DNA from: Rhipicephalus microplus
Lineage: Eukaryota; Arthropoda; Arachnida; Ixodida; Ixodidae
Assembly (NCBI RefSeq): GCF_043290135.1
Contig: NC_134710.1
Span: forward strand, 319,012,616-319,076,615
Length of the DNA stretch: 64,000 nucleotides
Reading direction: 5' to 3'
Part shown: positions 20,647 through 33,500 of the stretch, one piece after another
How positions within the stretch are numbered: the stretch's first letter is position 1
Layout of the letters: the number at the start of each line of letters is the position of its first letter
Notes under the pieces: generated by a model
Database searches by the model: none
Seen by the model: the letters and a program-made list of their open reading frames with translations, nothing else
What the model was told of the DNA's origin: nothing
Program-made: the position numbers and the translations under genes

Positions 20647-22614
20647 TAAAATGGCTGTACCCTTTAGATAGGGCGGCGGCTAACGTCACCTAACCGTTAT
20701 CCTTAATTAACCAAAAAACTAGATTTATATTTTTTCCCTTAAAAAGTATAGTTGGGGACTGGTACTTTGCAGTGAAGGGTTTAATTTTCACTCATGCCTT
20801 GATTTTGGCCACCAATCAGATAACCTCCTTCTAGTTAGTTCTACCCGCTTAAAGTCTATTTTACTCCATCTGTCCCTAAACACCAGTGCTTTGGAAAGCT
20901 TTGCGCCATCACCCTGAACTATAGAGTGAAGCCCTTTACAGAACATTATAAAGTGTTCTGCAGTTTCCTCCTCCTCTCCACACGTACTGCATACCGTGTC
21001 TACCCATTCGTATTTGCCCGATATGTCTTGGTTCGCAACACTCCCGTCCTGGCCTCAAACAGTAGCAAACTACCCCAAGTATTATCATAGATCCTTTCCT
21101 TGACAATTTCTTGCTTGAAAGTTCGATCGATCTAGAATGCGCCCTTCTTCACCATTCCAATTCTCCACATATTGGTCTCCGTTGCCTTCACCTTCTTATT
21201 ACCCGATAGTTCTTTTTGGTTTGGCCCCCTGCTCTTTTCTAAGTATTTTGCCGTCAATTTTCTGGTTCGCTTCCTCCATTTTGTATCGACATTCTTCATG
21301 TACAAGCAGCTGAAAACCTTCCTAGCCCAACGCTCCTCCCCCATTTCTCTCAATCGCTTCTCAAATTTTATCTTGCTGCTAGCTTCCCTGCCCTCGAAAG
21401 ATGTTCATCCCATATCACCTTGTACTCTCTGATTTGGTGTATTCCTGTGAGTTCCTAAAGCAAGCGTACCTATTCCTCGTTGCTTAATTTCTAATCTTGA
21501 TTGAACCTCTGATCTCATGCACAAGACCGCATTGCCGAAAGTCCGACCAGGAACCATGACACCTTTCGAAATTCCTCTCACAACATCATACCTATTGTAA
21601 GTCTACAGTTCCCTATTTTTCATCACCGCTGCATTCTTGTTTCCTTTAGTCGTTAGTATATTTTGTGTTCCCTTAGGTACTCGGTCTCATTGCTTATCCA
21701 CACGCCCAGATATTTCTATTTATTTGTTATCTCTAGTGTGACCTCCTGTATCGTAAGCTCGGTACCTTCATTATCTTTAAAAATCATGACTGCTGATTTT
21801 TTTTTACTAAATCTGAAATCTAACTTATCTCCCTCATTACCGCAGATGTCCACCAATCTCTGCGAATCTTTTTTGTTGTCGGCCATTAGCTCTATATCAA
21901 CTGCGTCCATCAATGCTGGTAGTGCCTGTTTAATGAGTTTTTCTTGCTTGACGAAAGAGAGGTTGAAGTCAAGCCCACTCCCCTCTAATTTGGCCTCTAA
22001 TCTTTGTAGGTACATCATGAATAATAAGGGTTACAGGGGACACCCCTGCCTAAGCCCCCGTTTTACCTCTGCAGGCTTGGATACCTGTTTTTCCCACTTT
22101 ATAATTACCTTGTTACTTTTATAGATATCCTTTAAAAGATTAGTGACTACATCTTCCACGCCTAGTGTGTCCAGTATTCCCCACAATTCCTCTTGAACCA
22201 CGCTATCGTACGCTCCCTTGACATACAAAAATGCTAGCCACAGGGGCCTGTGTTTCTTTTCTGCTATTTCGATGCACTGCGGCAGTGAGAACAGATTGTC
22301 TTGCAACCTGCTTTGTTTCCGAAACCCATTCTGCAGTTCCCCCAGCACCCCCCCATCCTCTATCCATGCCTCCAGTCTTTCTTTTATAATCTGCATCACC
22401 AGCCTGTAGACCACTGATGTCACTGTTATAGGACGGTAGTTGTTTATGTCAGCTTTGTCCCCCTTTCCTTTATAGATCATGCTCATCCTGCTAAGTTTCC
22501 ATCCATTGGGAACTTCCCCATCGATTATTGTTTTGCTCGCTGCCTCTCTCAAAGCCTGCTTAGACTTCGGACCTAATGTCTTTATCAGCCTAATTGGAAT
22601 GCCATCTGGGCCTG

Positions 22615-23787
22615 TGTCACACATGTCCCGTTTATTAGGGAGGCGATCGCCGGGCTAATTCCAAGAGCCGAACTATCGGCCCCCCGAACCGCACCACGAA
22701 AGCGTGGACAATTTAGAAGTGGTCCTTTTTGGCGCGCCAGCGGACGCCGGCTGTGGCCCAAAGAACAAGTCAGAGCCGAGAGTTGATAAACAAACAAATT
22801 ATATTCTCAATAATGGCAGATCGAAAACAATACGCAAAAATGCACACTCCACAATAGTTGCATACAATATGTCACCAATCAAACCAATCAATCAACGTAC
22901 TACACAATACAATCAGCCACACTCAAAACAACGGACACAGACAATACGCACTACAATGCAGTCGCATGCATTGAACAACCAAGACACTTAAGGACTAAAG
23001 AGATAGAAAACCTATTCAGTCCAAAGTCCTTGGAACAAAAGTCTGAATGATATTCTTCCGAGAATCACTCACTCAAAGTCCAGCGTTGTTGTCGTTCCGT
23101 AGCTCTCGACGTTTCTCTTCCAGGAAACCTCGCGTCCTCAAATGGCCACTCTTCAAACTTCAACTTCTTCGCCGGAAATCCGTCGGCTTCCCACACGCAG
23201 CTGTTGCCCGCGTCTTCGCTCGATAGCGGTAAACCCACGCTCTTGCCTGTAGCTCGAGCCGTCCCTACGGACCAAAAACTTCGCCGACTACACGGCAGAC
23301 TCTCTACGCACTCTGGCGCTCACTTCCGTCTCCTCCTGTTCTGTCACTACGGGCAGAACCTTCGCCGACTACACGGCGGAATTCCTACGCGCTCCGGCGC
23401 TAACTTTCCGTCTTCTCCTGATTTTTCGTCTCGGCCGCTCGATTAAATACCTTCCGCGCCACGTTCCAGAACGTTCTCCTCATTTCGTCGGCGCGATGCG
23501 CAGCGAAGGCTGGGGAGAGGCACGAGACGGTTCGACTGCCCTCTCCGGAGGATGATTCACTCGGTCTAACCCCGCCTCCTTCGTTCTAGAAAAATCGCGG
23601 CCTTGCTGGGCCGCCGATGTGGGGTGAGGAGGATCGTCTGCGAAGCCGTGCTTCTGCGGGGAGAGCGCGCGCCCGGGAGCCCTGGATGTTGGCTTTCTTT
23701 TTTTTTCTTTTTACCTCGCGGCGTTTCTGCCGCCCGTTGTCGCAAGGATTTGGCGGCGCGCTCTTGTTTAGCGCTCGTTCTGTGACA
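22615..23787 (-). repeat. 3' LTR of the gag-protease element
   Basis: TGTCAC...GTGACA ends. It is 1173 bp and nearly identical to 26320-27493. It is the 3' LTR because the coding strand is minus. Confidence 0.95.
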
Positions 23788-24182
23788 CTGCCCCCCACTT
23801 TAAGAATATTATCTCATAATATTCAAAACCACGCAAACGAGCGCGAACAGTCACCACACACTCTCACAGACTGTAACACCATCAGTCGCTCATGACACTT
23901 CACATTCACAATAGATCACGCAATACAATCTTACATTGTAGTTCAATTCCACAACACATGAAATATAACCACAAGCACATGAGTACAACACTCCACCACA
24001 CATTCCCAATAATACAAATGTACAAAGTTCTCTCACTACAACAATTATACAACACTATACATCACATCATCGCACAGAACACTGACTCGCTCGACATACA
24101 CTTGAGACACAGGATAACAAGAACATTAACACAACATATGTCACTCAGCCCTGCCAAACACAATCTGATTCCACCTCAGCAC

Positions 24183-26108
24183 CTATCCTGTGTGTTTCGA
24201 GCTGCGCTTGCGCCCCTTTTTGCGGTGCTCGCCCGATCTCTTCTTGTGCTTCCACGTTCTTTTTCGGCGAGCCCTTTCCAACGACGATATCTGAGGCGTC
24301 GTCTCAGCCATCGTTGTCTCTTCCGACACTGTTAACGCGTCATTACATTCGACGGGTTTTGTCTGTTTATTTACCCGCTTGATCATGCCTCTACATTTTG
24401 CCCGGCTGGCCAACTCCGTCTCCTTTACACTGTCGGTCGGTTGAGGTCGTGCCGACGCAAGTCCAGTTGCTCGGCCCGTGAACTTATTCGACACGATCAT
24501 TTTCTCATTCGCTGTCTCTTGCGCCGCAGCTTCACCTTGGGCTCTAATGAGATCCGTCACGGGATGCTCCTCCACTGTATCTCGCGGCCGCTGTGTTGGC
24601 GAGGGCTCTATCTTCGGGTCTTCTCCCAAACATTCTGGATCACTTGGCCCTCGCGCCCCGTCGATGTTTCCGATGACAAGGTCATACAGGGGAGTCGTCA
24701 TGCATAAAGCAGTAACCTTCCCGCTGAAGTACGGGGTTTCAACCTCAATTTCTGCTTCGGGAAGCATCCGAACTGTACGGTCAATTAAGCAAACCGGTTT
24801 CGTTCTGCCTGTCAACTCACTTTCCCGTACCAAATCTCTCCTCACGATAACAGTGGAGCTGCCGGTATCTCTTAACACCGTAATCTTTTTGTCCGCAACT
24901 TTTCCAGGCAGCGCTGGCATTCCTTTCGTAACACCGTTTGGCTGTTTTGACATTACAGCACCCACAATAGGAATTTTCTCCCCATTTTTCAATTCTACGA
25001 ATCCGTCGGTGACGGCATTATTATCGGATTTCGGTGCCACTTGCACACAGGATACCTGGTGAGTTTGACTCGCTCCGTTTCGACATGCATCTGCTTTGTG
25101 CCCAGTCTGACCACACTTAAAACATTTCACTACCGTAGGGCTCGTAAAGATCGTTCGACAGTTTTTCGCGCGATGACCCACTCGGTTACACAGAAAACAT
25201 CGCTGCATGCTCTCTGGTGCACGCTTCTTTTCTTCAGGAGCCAATTTCTTCGAATCATCGGGACAATCCTTCTTGACCTTGGCCAAATTAGTTCCTCCTT
25301 GCGCTTCTAAGAATTGATCGGCCAATTCAAGCATTCCTTCAAATGACTCCGCCTTCCTCTCTTTCAAATACAGCGACAGGCTTGGGTGGCAACTAGTAAG
25401 AAATTGTTCTTTAATTAGCAGCTCTCTAAGTTCATCGTACTCCTGTGCTGTCCCTGAAAGTTCAATCCATCTGTCGAAATAATGGCAAAGTCGGGCGGCA
25501 TACTGCGTAGCTGTCTCACCATCAGCTGGCTTTCCTGTCCGAAATCTGTCCCGGAATCCTTCCACAGTGAATCTAAATCGCTTCAACAAAGCCGCTTTCA
25601 CCTTTGCGTAGTTGGCTGCATCAGTCGGCGTCAGCCTACCGTACACACTGAGCGCTTCACCACTCAAGCAAGTACTCAAAGCAGTTGCCCATTGCTGTTC
25701 CGGCCAATTCTGGCTCCTCGCAATCGTCTCAAATCTGTGGAGGTACGCGTCTAGGTCGTCCTTCCTTTCATCAAACGCTACGAGCAGCTTGCTTGGGTTC
25801 AAGCGGAAGCCGTGATCTTCCCGTTCGCTGCTTTCAACTCTAGCTTGGACGGGAGTTTCACTTCGCTGTTGCAAACGGAGCCGCTCGAGTTCCATCTCGT
25901 GCTGCCGCTGCCGCTCCCTTTCAGCCATCTCCGCTTCTCTTTCTTCTCTCGCCCTCTCAGCCGCCAGCTTTTCTCTTTCCAGCTCAGCTGCCTTTTCCTC
26001 TTTGACCCTCTCTTTTTCTTCTTTTTCCCTCTGGGTGACCCACTTCCGTAGTTCGGCGCCAGAAAGACCCATCTTCTCACCCAGAGCAACTAACTTTTCG
26101 AGATCCAT
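24183..26108 (-). CDS. Gag-protease polyprotein with SCAN-like capsid
   Basis: A 641-residue intact frame starting at the ATG 26108-26106. Residues about 25-85 are a very charged Glu/Arg/Lys helix, a likely coiled coil. Residues about 105-270 form a capsid-like region whose second half (FRDRFRTGKPADGETATQYA, LLIKEQFLTSC, SFEGMLELADQFLEAQ) resembles the SCAN domain, which is thought to derive from Gmr1-like gypsy gag. Two CCHC knuckles follow (CFLCNRVGHRAKNC about 304, CFKCGQTGHKADAC about 329). Then comes an aspartic protease with VLRDTGSSTV (Asp about 414) and a later DLVIGN. The last 150 residues are low in pattern and end very basic (KHKKRSGEHRKKGRKRSS). It likely packages RNA and matures itself. 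No polymerase follows in any frame. Confidence 0.85.
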   Translation of the reverse strand: MDLEKLVALGEKMGLSGAELRKWVTQREKEEKERVKEEKAAELEREKLAAERAREEREAEMAERERQRQHEMELERLRLQQRSETPVQARVESSEREDHGFRLNPSKLLVAFDERKDDLDAYLHRFETIARSQNWPEQQWATALSTCLSGEALSVYGRLTPTDAANYAKVKAALLKRFRFTVEGFRDRFRTGKPADGETATQYAARLCHYFDRWIELSGTAQEYDELRELLIKEQFLTSCHPSLSLYLKERKAESFEGMLELADQFLEAQGGTNLAKVKKDCPDDSKKLAPEEKKRAPESMQRCFLCNRVGHRAKNCRTIFTSPTVVKCFKCGQTGHKADACRNGASQTHQVSCVQVAPKSDNNAVTDGFVELKNGEKIPIVGAVMSKQPNGVTKGMPALPGKVADKKITVLRDTGSSTVIVRRDLVRESELTGRTKPVCLIDRTVRMLPEAEIEVETPYFSGKVTALCMTTPLYDLVIGNIDGARGPSDPECLGEDPKIEPSPTQRPRDTVEEHPVTDLIRAQGEAAAQETANEKMIVSNKFTGRATGLASARPQPTDSVKETELASRAKCRGMIKRVNKQTKPVECNDALTVSEETTMAETTPQISSLERARRKRTWKHKKRSGEHRKKGRKRSSKHTG

Positions 26109-26294
26109 GGTGTCTCGCAACTCTCAAATAAAACCTTGCCGCGTGCAAAAAGTATCTGCCTAAATCAGTCTATCGGAACACTCCCCTACACTCGTTAACG
26201 AGAACACTGAACAACACACAAAATCGTTCCGATAGCCCTATCAACAACTCGAGGCTCTTTCTCACTACTTTGGACACACTGTGCACCAAAAGGT

Positions 26295-26312
26295 CCTGTT
26301 TCGCGGACGCCA
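26295..26312 (-). promoter_or_regulatory. Putative primer-binding site
   Basis: On the minus strand the 5' LTR is followed by ATTAATC and then TGGCGTCCGCGAAACAGG. The TGGCGTCCGCG core recurs at the same place in the element at 50953-55300. TGG matches a tRNA CCA end; the tRNA is not identified. Confidence 0.6.
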
Positions 26313-26319
26313 GATTAAT

Positions 26320-27493
26320 TGTCACACCAGTCCCGTTTATTAGGGAGGCGATCGCCGGGCTAATTCCAAGAGCCGAACTATCGGCCCCCCGAACCGCACC
26401 ACGAAAGCGTGGACAATTTAGAAGTGGTCCTTATTGGTTCGCCAGCGGACGCCGGCTGTGGCCCAAAGAACAAGACAGAGCCGAGAGTTGATAAACAAAC
26501 AAATTATATTCTCAATAATGGCAGATCGAAAACAATACGCAAAAATGCACACTCCACAATAGTTGCATACAATATGTCACCAATCAAACCAATCAATCAA
26601 CGTACTACACAATACAATCAGCCACACTCAAAACAACGGACACAGACAATACGCACTACAATGCAGTCGCATGCATTGAACAACCAAGACACTTAAGGAC
26701 TAAAGAGATAGAAAACCTATTCAGTCCAAAGTCCTTGGAACAAAAGTCTGAATGATACTCTTCCGAGAATCACTCACTCAAAGTCCAGCGTTGTTGTCGT
26801 TCCGTAGCTCTCGACGTTTCTCTTCCAGGAAACCTCGCGTCCTCAAATGGCCACTCTTCAAACTTCAACTTCTTCGCCGGAAATCCGTCGGCTTCCCACA
26901 CGCAGCTGTTGCCCGCGTCTTCGCTCGATAGCGGTAAACCCACGCTCTTGCCTGTAGCTCGAGCCGTCCCTACGGACCAAAAACTTCGCCGACTACACGG
27001 CGGACTCTCTACGCACTCTGGCGCTCACTTCCGTCTCCTCCTGTTCTGTCACTACGGGCAGAACCTTCGCCGACTACACGGCGGAATTCCTACGCGCTCC
27101 GGCGCTAACTTTCCGTCTTCTCCTGATTTCTCGTCTCGGCCGCTCGATTAAATACCTTCCGCGCCACCTTCCAGAACGTTCTCCTCATTTCGTCGGCGCG
27201 ATGCGCAGCGAAGGCTGGGGAGAGGCACGAGACGGTTCGACTGCCCTCTCCGGAGGATGATTCACTCGGTCTAACCCCGCCTCCTTCGTTCTAGAAAAAT
27301 CGCGGCCTTGCTGGGCCGCCGATGTGGGGTGAGGAGGATCGTCTGCGAAGCCGTGCTTCTGCGGGGAGAGCGCGCGCCCGGGAGCCCTGAATGTTGGCTT
27401 TCTTTTTTTTTTCTTTTTACCTCGCGGCGTTTCTGCCGCCCGTTGTCGCAAGGATTTGGCGGCGCGCTCTTGTTTAGCGCTCGTTCTGTGACA
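26320..27493 (-). repeat. 5' LTR of the gag-protease element
   Basis: 1174 bp with the same ends as the partner LTR. Transcription would start here and run leftwards. Confidence 0.95.
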
Positions 27494-28604
27494 GCCTGTT
27501 GATGTACTACCAGGAACCCTTTTCTCAGCCCTTTCCCACTCTTGTTGTGAAAATGGAGCCATTGCACTACTTGATTCGTCCTTGTCTATTGTGGTGCATA
27601 AAGTACTTCTTTGTTGAAATTTTTCTGTCACCCTTGTTCTTATATATACAATAGCTTCGTCCCCTTCTAGCCTAGCACCTTGGGCTGTAGTTATAAAACT
27701 CTGCTCTAGGCTCGTCTCATTTCTTAGGGAGTTTAGATGGTTCCAAAATTTCGCAGCTGCCTTTCTATCTTTTTTTATGTACTTCTGCCAGCCACTGAGC
27801 TCCCTTCCTTCTAATCTTTTCATTGATCAGAAGGGATGCATTCCTTCTACAGCTTAGAAAGGTTGCCCATTTTCTTTCAACATCATCTGTCGGCTCACCC
27901 TGCTGCTTAGCATGACTGTGTTCCCTAAACGCTTCCTTATGTTTTGCTGTGGCTCTTTTAATTTCTTCATCCCACCAACTTTTGGGTTTGTGTCTCGTTT
28001 TCCGGGGTGACTTGTCACGTGCCTTAGCAAGCTCTATCATGCTCAAACAGTCTTATTAGATTCGTGTATGTCCACACTGTTTTATTATCATCTGTTATTA
28101 CTTTCTCAATTTGTTTAGTGGCTATTTCTATTTGCCTTTCTGAAGTTGAATTCCCATGTAGTTGCTCATCTTGTCTCGATCCTTCCCACTTTCATTGATT
28201 TTCCAAAACTTACTTTAATGCGTTGTGATCACTACCCTGATTTTTGGAGCCACATTCATCTATGTGCATTCACCTGAGCCTATCATACATCCTTTGTAAC
28301 ATCAGTGCATAATCTATCGTCGACTGCAGCCTTCCTACATTCCATGTTATTTGCCCTTCACACTTCTCAGTACTTCTGCAAATGATCAAATCATGTCTTT
28401 CACACATATCCATGATCATTTTGCCGGTGGGGTCAGTATACCCATCTATATCTTCTATGTGCGCATTCATATCTCCAATTATATCCTGCCTTAACTGCTC
28501 TTTTATCGCTTAACCACTTTACCCATTCCAGCCACCATACATGTTAATATAGCCTATGAGTGTAAACATTTGACAGAAGTCTTTCTGGTTGGATATGAAA
28601 CTGG

Positions 28605-29270
28605 GAGATGATATAGACTCCAGCCAAAAGTTTTGAAGAAACCCGACGTTTCGGAACCGACTTGGTTCCTTCCTCAGGGGTGACTGCGTAGGCTACGTAG
28701 CAGCAGCGTCTTCAAAGCACCCGAGGGGTGTCTACTACCCCCCCCCCTCCCTCGTTTCGCCGTGGAGCACAGTTCATGTATGTACACTGGGGGAAGGGTT
28801 CCGAGAGAGGGTTTATGTCATGGGCTGTTCTCTGTATGTGCCACGACTCGAGTAACAACCTTCTCCAGTTCGGCTCGTTTTCGAGGATGGCCGTCGCTAC
28901 GAAATTTATCTGGTGGTCCAATGTCTCAGCATGTTCGGCGACTGCGCTGCGCTCTTTGTAGAACTTCCGCACATTGTTGGCGTGTTGCTTCAGTCGTTCC
29001 GGTAGGTTTTTCGTGTCGCCGATATACGACGAGGGGAACTCGGCCCACGGAATTTTGTAAACGACAACGGGGCTCCTGTCCATTGTTGGCCTGTCTTTCG
29101 GGCGGGAGAGGAGGCGGCCCAGCGTACACAAAGGCGCATGAGCGATGCGAACCCCTTCCTTCTTGAAGATCCGCGCCAACATCTCGCTGGTTCCATAAAC
29201 GTATGGATACAGCGAGATGGAAGAAACGTCGGGCTTCTTCCAAACTTTTGGTTGGAGTCTATATCATCTC
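28605..29270 (-). mobile_element. Penelope-like element fragment with 48-bp inverted ends
   Basis: The left end (28605-28652) and the right end (29223-29270) are inverted copies with a few mismatches, starting GAGATGATATAGACTCC. Between them the minus strand encodes a GIY-YIG endonuclease. The 3' flank contains GACGTTTCGGAACCGACTTG, a stretch I associate with Penelope-like ends in ticks. The reverse transcriptase is absent, so the copy is 5' truncated. A (TA)n array abuts it at 29274. Confidence 0.75.
28712..29182 (-). CDS. GIY-YIG endonuclease domain of a Penelope-like element
   Basis: The open frame has [19 protein letters not shown] (the two-tyrosine GIY-YIG core), [15 protein letters not shown] (the conserved Arg and His) and [11 protein letters not shown] (the catalytic Glu position). 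That is the order in Penelope-like retroelements, which carry this nuclease at the C-terminus of their polymerase. The usual Cys pair after the first tyrosine is replaced (WAEF). A glycine-rich tail ends the protein. The domain could still fold, but without the polymerase it cannot act in transposition. Confidence 0.75.
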   Translation of the reverse strand: MLARIFKKEGVRIAHAPLCTLGRLLSRPKDRPTMDRSPVVVYKIPWAEFPSSYIGDTKNLPERLKQHANNVRKFYKERSAVAEHAETLDHQINFVATAILENEPNWRRLLLESWHIQRTAHDINPLSEPFPQCTYMNCAPRRNEGGGGVVDTPRVL

Positions 29271-30332
<1,062 letters not shown>

Positions 30333-30464
30333 TGTGACGAGGTTTATTAGTCGGTAACGACAACGGCAAGACAGCGTGAAGAACCGTCCAGCAGAGATCA
30401 GCAAACAGCGAGCCGAGAGAGCCGGGCGTTGGCGATGCTGCTCGCCGCAGGCACATCTTCTTCA
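30333..30464 (-). repeat. 3' LTR of the gypsy element
   Basis: 132 bp, about 97% identical to 35406-35540. Preceded on the minus strand by a purine-rich AGCGGGGGCG tract, a plausible polypurine primer. Confidence 0.9.
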
Positions 30465-30501
30465 CAATCGCCCCCGCTGAAAAAGGAGCCATCCTGGTGA
30501 C

Positions 30502-33500
30502 TTAAGAAGTTTCAGGTAGAGGCTCATGGTATGATTTCAGTCGGGAAACATGGATGATGTCACGTGCGCGCCGGCGCATGTCGTGCGATCTGGAAACTGG
30601 CTCAATTAGGAAATTGACTGGAGAGGTTTTCTCCAAAACGGTGTAAGGTCCCTCGTACCGGGGGACAAGTTTCGAGGAGAGTCCCGGTGTTTGGTATGGA
30701 ATTGCGAGCCACACAAGAGACCCTGGGGCATAGCTGGGATCTGAAAGGGCGGTGCTACGGTGTTCTTTCTGGCGTTGCTGCTCTTTTGAGGTGAACGCAC
30801 GGGCGAGCTGGCGGCACTCTTCGGCTTGTCGTGAAGCATCGGAGACATGTGGGCACTCGGAAGCATCAGGACGGTAGGGTAGTAGGGTGTCGTTTGTATG
30901 GGAAGGCTCGCGTCCATAGAGAAGAAAGAAATGTGAGAATCCCGTGGTGGTTTGAACTGCGGTGTTATATGCGAATGTGACGTATGGGAGAACACGGTCC
31001 CAGTTGCTATGATCAGATGCCACGTACATTGAGAGCATATCACCCAGCGTGCGGTTGAACCGTTCCGTTAGCCCGTTAGTCTGCGGGTGGTATGCTGTCG
31101 TTTTCCGGTGAATGACGTGGCATTTCGAAAGCAGAGTTTCGACGACCTCGGAGAGGAAAGCGCGGCCTCTGTCACTAAGGAGCTCTCGAGGTGGACCATG
31201 TCGAAGGATAAAGCGACGTAAAATGAAAGAGGTGACATCCTGAGCAGTAGCGCTCGGCAAAGCGGCTGTTTCGGCGTAGCGTGTCAGGTGGTCAACTGCC
31301 ACTATAATCCACCGATTACCATTTGATGTCAATGGAAGGGGGCCGTAAAGGTCAACGCCGACGTGATCAAATGGCTTGGCAGGGCATGGAAGTGGCTGCA
31401 ATGCGCCAGTAGCACGTGGCAGTGTTGGTTTGCGTCGCTGGCAGTCAGGACAGCACTGCACGAATTTGCGTACAAAATTGTACATGCCGCGCCAGTAATA
31501 GCGATGGCGAAGGCGTTCATATGTTTTGAATACTCCGGCGTGGCCGCATTGCGGATCGTCGTGAAGAGAGGCGCATACTTGCGATCGTAAAGTGCGTGGA
31601 ATGACCAGCAGCCACCGGCGGCCATCGGGAGCGTAGTTGCGTCGATGAAGGAGTTGATCGCGGATGGCGAAATGGAAAGCTTGACGTCGGAGGGATCGAG
31701 ATACTGGAAGGTTGGGCGTGCCAGATAGATATTCGATGAGAGATGCGATCCACGGGTCACGACGTTGTTCGGTGGCAATCGAGTCGAGATTTAACGATGA
31801 CAATGCCTCGAGGCGAGTGTTTCCGCACGTCGGATCTGGTGATAAAGGTGAGCGGGACAGGGCATCAGCGTCAGAGTGTTTGCGTCCGCAGCGGTATACG
31901 ACAAGAATGTCCTGCTCCTGGATGCGGAGTGCCCATCGCGCAAGGCGGCCAGAAGGGTCTTTCAAAGTGGAGAGCCAGCAAAGCGCGTGGTGATCAGTTA
32001 CTAGATCGAACGGGCGGCCGTATAAGTATGGCCGGAATTTTCCAAGCGCCCACGCCAGAGCCAAACACTCTTTTTCTGTCACGCTGTAATTAGTTTCGGC
32101 TTTCGTCAGAGTGCGGCTAGCGTAGGCTACAACGTATTCTGAATAGCCGGGCTTTCGTTGAGCGAGGACAGCGCCTAGCCCGACGCCGCTGGCGTCGGTG
32201 TGCACTTCGGTAGGAGCCGTCGGGTCGAAGTGGCGAAGAATAGGTGGGGAGGTGAGCAGACGGCGTAGAGTAGTGAAGGCAACGTCACATGCAGGGGACC
32301 AAGAGGAGAGGTTCACGTCACCGCGAAGAAGCTAGGTTAATGGTGACATGATAGATGCAAAATTGCGAACAAAGCGCCGAAAATACGAGCATAGGCCTAC
32401 AAAACTGCGAAGTTCTTTCATGGTCGTCGGCTCGGGAAATTCTGCGACTGCTCGAAGTTTTGCCGGGTCAGGTAATACGCCGTGTTTGGGCACGATGTGG
32501 CCTAGTATGACGAGCTCGCGTGCAGCGAAGCGGCATTTTTTCAGGTTAAGCTGCAGGCCAGCGTTGGTCAGGCAAGTCAAAACGTGCCTGGGGTGAAGGA
32601 GGTGCGTAGGAAAATCATGGGAGAAAACCACGACATCGTCGAGGTAACAGAGGCACATATTCCACTTGAGGCCACGTAGCGTATTATCCATAAGACGTTC
32701 AAACGTGGCAGGCGCGTTACAAAGCCCAAAGATCATGACGTTAAACTCGTATAGTCCATCTGGTGTAATAAATGCCGTTTTTTGGCGATCGGCTTCAGCC
32801 ATTGCGACTTGCCAATAGCGAGACCGCAAATCTAGCGACGAGAAAAATTCCGCTCCGTGAAGGGTGTCGATGGCGTCATCAATGCGCGGCAAAGGATAGA
32901 CGTCCTTGCGGGTTATCTTGTTCAAACGACGATAGTCCACGCAAAATCGGATAGATCCGTCTTTCTTACGCACGAGGACGACAGGAGACGCCCAGGGACT
33001 GTGAGATGGTCGAAGGACATCTCTACGAAGCATATCTTCGACTTGATCGTTGATGACGCGGCGCTCTTCAGCGGAGACACGGTATGGTCTTTGACGCAGT
33101 GGCTGGTGTAGGCCGGTGTCAACATGATGTTTGACTTGTGACGTGCGGCCCAGTTGAGGCTGCGACACATCGAAAGAACTCCTGAACTCTTGCAGAACAT
33201 CCAGCAGGTCGGCATGTTTGGTGGGAGTGAGAGTGACGACTCCTCGAGTGCCGACAGTGATTTTGGATGGTCGCAGTAGTCATCCGGGACATCAACCAAC
33301 GCCGAAGGGTCGAGATCCTGCACGCGGCTGAGACATTCCCCCGCAAGCAAAGTGACAGGTGTGGAAAGCGGATTGCTTACGAACATATTGCTTCTTCCGG
33401 CGGCAAGGTCAATTGTTGCGAAAGGCAGCGGCAGAGCTCCACGACTCTTGAAGATATGGGAAGGCATAAAAAGGCATGTAGCGTCAGTGTAGGCGTTGCA

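Larger units (their letters stand above)
22615..27493 (-). mobile_element. Non-autonomous LTR retrotransposon, gag-protease only
   Basis: A complete element of 4879 bp. LTRs of 1173 and 1174 bp begin TGTCAC and end GTGACA. An exact 5-bp duplication, GCCTG, lies at 22610-22614 and 27494-27498. The LTRs differ at only about ten positions, which implies a recent insertion. The interior (23788-26319) holds one long minus-strand frame and no reverse transcriptase, RNase H or integrase. It sits inside a LINE in the same orientation. Movement would need enzymes supplied by a partner element. Confidence 0.95.
20647..28560 (-). mobile_element. CR1-like LINE split by an LTR element
   Basis: About 3 kb of LINE lie on either side of the LTR insertion 22615-27493. 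In minus-strand order, the endonuclease (EEP) end is at 28500-28270 (GDMNAHIEDIDGYTDPTGK, CEGQITWNVGRLQSTIDYA). The linker follows at 28046-27499 (KSWWDEEIKRATAKHKEAF, AAAKFWNHLNSLRNETS). The reverse transcriptase is at 22614-21700 and the C-terminal region at 21353-21130, followed by a 3' UTR and the (ATCC)n tail. The polymerase is dead: the motif A Asp is replaced (FLYVKGAYDSV), the YADD box reads DAVD, and a stop replaces Ser after GLRQGCPL (plus 22031-22033). The 5' end and ORF1 are missing. Confidence 0.85.

Noticed and set aside
20342..20693. Met-Asp-Gly-Trp and Ile-His-Pro-Ser repeat proteins
   Set aside because: Artefacts of the (GGAT)n array in all frames.
28605..28700. Hammerhead ribozyme in the Penelope-like end
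   Set aside because: These are known in Penelope-like elements, but the CTGANGA...GAAA core could not be found on either strand here.
31329..31778. Antisense and shifted frames across the gypsy pol region
   Set aside because: They overlap the recognised integrase and RNase H frame and show no domain of their own.
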